DNA from: Caballeronia fortuita
Lineage (GTDB): Bacteria > Pseudomonadota > Gammaproteobacteria > Burkholderiales > Burkholderiaceae
Length of the DNA stretch: 64,000 nt
Direction of reading: 5' to 3'
NCBI RefSeq assembly: GCF_001544835.2
Contig: NZ_FCNX02000020.1
Span: 1 to 64,000 of the forward strand
A program made the position numbers and the translations under genes. This document shows, one piece after another, positions 61,305 to 64,000 of this stretch (position 1 is its first letter; the number at the start of each line of letters is the position of its first letter). The notes below the pieces were generated by a model. That model was not told the DNA's origin. It did no database searches and saw only the letters and a program-made list of their open reading frames with translations.

Positions 61305-62690
61305 ATGGTCCACCATCCGCCGGTACACGCTGTCGACGAGCGCCTGCCGCTCGCGAAACTCATGCTCTTCGGCTTGCAGCACGTGCTCGTCGTCGCCGCT
61401 TCGCCGATCACGGCGGTCTTTCTCGTCGCCAAGGCGCTGGGGCTGTCGTCGGCGCTGACCGTCGATCTCATCAGCGCGACATTTCTCGTGTGCGGGCTCG
61501 GCACGCTGCTGCAATCTTTCGGGCCGCTCAAATTCGGCGCGCGCCTGCCGTTCATCATGGTGCCGGGCGGGGCGCCCGTCGTGCTTTTCGTCCTGATCGC
61601 GCAGCAGACGGATCTGCAAACCGCCGCGGGCGCGACGATCCTCACCGGCTTCGTCTACTTCCTGCTCTTGCCGGTCTTCGCGCGCTGCCTGCGCTTTTTT
61701 CCGCGCATCGTGATCGGCACGATGCTGATTCTCGTCGCCGTCAATCTGATCCGGATCTACGGCGTCGTGATCGTCGGCAAGCCGGGCACGGCGGAGTTCG
61801 GCGCGCCGCTCGGCATCGGGCTCGCGCTCGCGACGGTCGGCTTCACCGTGCTGTTCGCGAAGCTCTGCAAGGGCATGCTCGGGCAGCTCGCCGTGCTGCT
61901 CGGCCTGCTCGCGGGCGCGGCGCTCGCATGGGCGCTCGGCGCGATGAGTTTCGCGGATGTCTGGTCCGGCGCGATCGTCACGGTGCCGACCCCGCTGCCT
62001 TTCGGCATGCCGCGCTTCGACGTGCTCGCGGCGCTGCCGCTGCTGATCTTCAGCGTCATCTCGATGGCCGAAGCCACCGGCCAGACGGTCGCGATCGCGG
62101 AAGTCGTCGGCAAGGAAATCGATCCGCAGACCGAAGTGCCGAAGACCATTCGCGGCGATGCGGCGATGTCCGTGCTCGGCGGCCTGTTCGGTACGTCGCT
62201 CATCATCACGAGCAGCGAGAACATCGGCATCGTGCAGGCGACGGGCGTGCGCTCGCGCTTCGTCACGGCGGCGGCGGGCGTGCTGCTCGTCGTGATCGCG
62301 CTGCTCGCGCCGCTCGGCCGTCTCGCGAACGCGATTCCCGCGCCGGTCGTCGGCGGCTCCGCACTGATCGTGTTCTCGATCATCGGCGTGATGGGCATCA
62401 ACCTGCTGCGCCAGGTCGATCTTCGCTCGCGCGCCAACATGTACACGCTCGCCGCCGCGCTGACGATGGGCGTGCTGCCGATCGTCGTGCCCGGCGTCTA
62501 CGGGCGCTTTCCGGGCGCGCTGCAGATCGTGCTCGGCAACGGACTCGCGATGGGCGCGCTCACCGCCGTCATCGTCAACGCGCTTTTCGAGCATCTGCAC
62601 TTTCACTGGCGCGGACATGCCGCCGATCCCGCCGCGCATCTCGAAGCCGCCGTCACGACAACCGCTCCTGCCACTGAAAAACCATCATGA
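61305..62690 (+). CDS. NCS2-family nucleobase:cation symporter (xanthine/uracil permease)
   Basis: A 461-residue carrier with about 14 membrane segments. LFGLQHVLVVAASPITAVFL near residues 21-40, the NAT signature region SVISMAEATGQTVAIAE (about 249-265, Glu conserved), and GTSLIITSSENIGIVQATGV (about 298-317) identify the NCS2 group. It would import a purine or pyrimidine base, fitting the deaminase-like enzyme encoded next. A run of GGAGA precedes the ATG. Confidence 0.9.
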   Translation: MVHHPPVHAVDERLPLAKLMLFGLQHVLVVAASPITAVFLVAKALGLSSALTVDLISATFLVCGLGTLLQSFGPLKFGARLPFIMVPGGAPVVLFVLIAQQTDLQTAAGATILTGFVYFLLLPVFARCLRFFPRIVIGTMLILVAVNLIRIYGVVIVGKPGTAEFGAPLGIGLALATVGFTVLFAKLCKGMLGQLAVLLGLLAGAALAWALGAMSFADVWSGAIVTVPTPLPFGMPRFDVLAALPLLIFSVISMAEATGQTVAIAEVVGKEIDPQTEVPKTIRGDAAMSVLGGLFGTSLIITSSENIGIVQATGVRSRFVTAAAGVLLVVIALLAPLGRLANAIPAPVVGGSALIVFSIIGVMGINLLRQVDLRSRANMYTLAAALTMGVLPIVVPGVYGRFPGALQIVLGNGLAMGALTAVIVNALFEHLHFHWRGHAADPAAHLEAAVTTTAPATEKPS

Positions 62691-64000
62691 AGAACGAACA
62701 ATTCGCGCCCGCCGCGCTTCAAGCCGACGAACTCCTGCTCCTGCCCGCGTTCGTCCTGCTCGCCGACGGACCGCAAGCCGCTCACGCCGTCGTCGTATCG
62801 AACGGAACGTTCACGGACGTCGGCCCCGCCGATGAAGTCATCGCGCGGCATCCGCATCTCGCGCCGCTCGCGCTGCCCGGCAAGCTCGTCATGCCGGGCT
62901 TCATCGACGCGCATCATCATCTGACGCAATCGTTCGGCAAGGCGCTGGCGTTCGGCGAGCCGTCGGAGATTTATCGGCGCATCTGGGTGCCGCTGGAAAA
63001 CTGTCTCGACGAAAACCTCGTCTATCTGTCCGCGAAGCTGGCCGCGCTGGAGGCGTTGCGCGGCGGCTTCACGACCGTCTGCGATGCGGGCACGCGCGCG
63101 AGCGGCGATGCCTCGACGATCGCCGCCGCGACGCAGGAAGTCGGCGTGCGCTGCGTGCTCGGCCTCATCTGCAACGATCTCGCGGAGGACATCGACGCCC
63201 GCGCGCGCGCTGCCATCGTCGTGCGTGCGCAGCAGCATCTGGCGCGCTGGGACGGGCACGCGCTCGTGCATCCGTCGCTCGCGATCTCGGTGCCGGAAGC
63301 CGGTTCCGACGGCATGCTGCAAACCGCGTCCGCGCTGTGCGCCGAAGCGGGCGTGATCTTCCAGACGCACGCGAATGAGCATCTCGCGGCGGTCGAGCGT
63401 TCGATCGTGCGGCGCAAGATGCGGCCGATCGAGCATCTGCATTACGCGGGCGCGCTCGGGCCGCAGACGCTGATCGCGCACGCGACGCTCGTCACGCCGT
63501 CAGAGTTGAACCTGCTCGCGCGCACGCGCACGGCGATCAGCTACAACCCGGTTGCGAGTTCGTGGAAGGGCAATGCGGTCGCGCCGGCGTTGCAGATGGA
63601 CGCGCTCGGCATCCGCTTCGGCCTCGGCACGGACGGCACGCGCAGCGACGCGTTCCGTCTCGTCGATGCCGCCGAGACCGCGCAGCGTTTCGCCTTCGGA
63701 CTCGCGACCGGCGATTCGTCGTGCGGCGCGGGCGAACTGTGGCTCGATCGCGCGTTGCGCGGCGGCGCGGATGCCTTGCGGCTCGATGCGCGCATCGGCG
63801 AGATCGCGCCGGGCAAGGCGGCCGATTTTCTGCTCGTCGATCTCGACGTGCCGGAGATGCGGCCATCGTGGGATCTGACGTGGGAACTCGTGCGGCTCGC
63901 GGACCGCAGTCAGATCGACGCCGTGTTCGTCGCCGGAAAGCTGCGCCTCTGGCAAGGCTGGCCGACGCAGTGGGACGCGCGCGCGTTTCTCAGGGAAGTC
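62687..64000 (+). CDS. Amidohydrolase of the nucleobase deaminase type, C-terminus cut by window edge
   Basis: 438 codons are seen with no stop before the edge. The metal and catalytic motifs of the subtype III amidohydrolases are present: FIDAHHHLTQ (about residues 65-74), QTHANEH (about 226-232), LIAHATL (about 262-268) and LGTDGTRSD (about 312-320). This matches 8-oxoguanine/guanine/isoxanthopterin deaminase relatives; exact substrate unknown. The ATG overlaps the permease stop (ATGA), so transport and deamination are coupled. Confidence 0.88.
   Translation, partial: MKNEQFAPAALQADELLLLPAFVLLADGPQAAHAVVVSNGTFTDVGPADEVIARHPHLAPLALPGKLVMPGFIDAHHHLTQSFGKALAFGEPSEIYRRIWVPLENCLDENLVYLSAKLAALEALRGGFTTVCDAGTRASGDASTIAAATQEVGVRCVLGLICNDLAEDIDARARAAIVVRAQQHLARWDGHALVHPSLAISVPEAGSDGMLQTASALCAEAGVIFQTHANEHLAAVERSIVRRKMRPIEHLHYAGALGPQTLIAHATLVTPSELNLLARTRTAISYNPVASSWKGNAVAPALQMDALGIRFGLGTDGTRSDAFRLVDAAETAQRFAFGLATGDSSCGAGELWLDRALRGGADALRLDARIGEIAPGKAADFLLVDLDVPEMRPSWDLTWELVRLADRSQIDAVFVAGKLRLWQGWPTQWDARAFLREV

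Overview
The window comes from a GC-rich beta-proteobacterium of the Burkholderia sensu lato group; Caballeronia or Paraburkholderia fits best. The inference rests on codon and base composition, on a dispersed repeat family typical of these genomes (arms at 391-559 and 842-1010), and on gene content: a caa3-type oxidase, an otnK/otnC acid-sugar locus, GntP and aldarate uptake, and a Burkholderia-type flagellin with a TPR glycosyltransferase beside it. No rRNA, tRNA, CRISPR array, intact IS or prophage was seen. The DNA looks chromosomal or chromid-like, with catabolic modules set side by side.

Layout. 1-1268: the start of a manganese catalase gene, then repeat-filled non-coding DNA with a large inverted repeat. 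1269-3343: a small membrane protein, PncC and NadE (NAD salvage and synthesis) and a CsbD stress protein. 3354-9528 (minus): an overlapping operon for a cytochrome c oxidase (subunits II, I, III), the CtaG assembly factor and two extra c-type cytochromes, divergent from a YdeP/FdhF-like molybdoenzyme. 11883-13827: hemerythrin-like and Yellow-like proteins and a 44-codon ORF. 13893-19653: acid-sugar catabolism (OtnC, OtnK, an unassigned homoserine-dehydrogenase-like oxidoreductase with a SAF-like tail, a GntP permease, a DeoR regulator). 19832-22661: lone TatA, a cupin, an orphan OmpR-type regulator with Glu in place of the phospho-acceptor Asp, and a TSUP exporter. 22666-26458: LacI regulator, MFS carrier and an enolase-superfamily aldarate dehydratase, with twin palindromic operators between the divergent genes. 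26766-28488: a PLP-dependent dehydratase divergent from a DauR/YheO-type regulator. 28526-29017: decayed genes, including a frameshifted transposase tail. 29150-35708: a diguanylate cyclase, a CheB-CheR-PAS-GAF fusion protein, and an AcuR/AcuI-like pair.

35712-46194 (minus) joins fliC, fliD and fliT to five upstream genes: a GT41-like TPR glycosyltransferase, two DegT-like PLP enzymes, an ATP-grasp ligase and an ATP-grasp/HAD fusion. I read this as a flagellin glycosylation island whose sugar may carry an amide-linked group. 46373-56887 holds a MocR-type regulator divergent from a complete Nit1C cluster (nitB to nitH: nitrilase, radical SAM protein, acetyltransferase, AIR-synthase-like protein, flavin oxidoreductase). 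The cluster continues, with tight spacing or overlap, into an LnmK/Pnap_2097-like protein and a B12-dependent acyl-CoA mutase. This extended Nit1C operon is the best candidate for an under-described pathway. It ends in a 118-bp antisense overlap with a class V aminotransferase gene. 57979-64000: an FtsH-like protease paralogue, then a LacI regulator with two operators, an NCS2 nucleobase permease and a deaminase-type amidohydrolase cut by the window edge.
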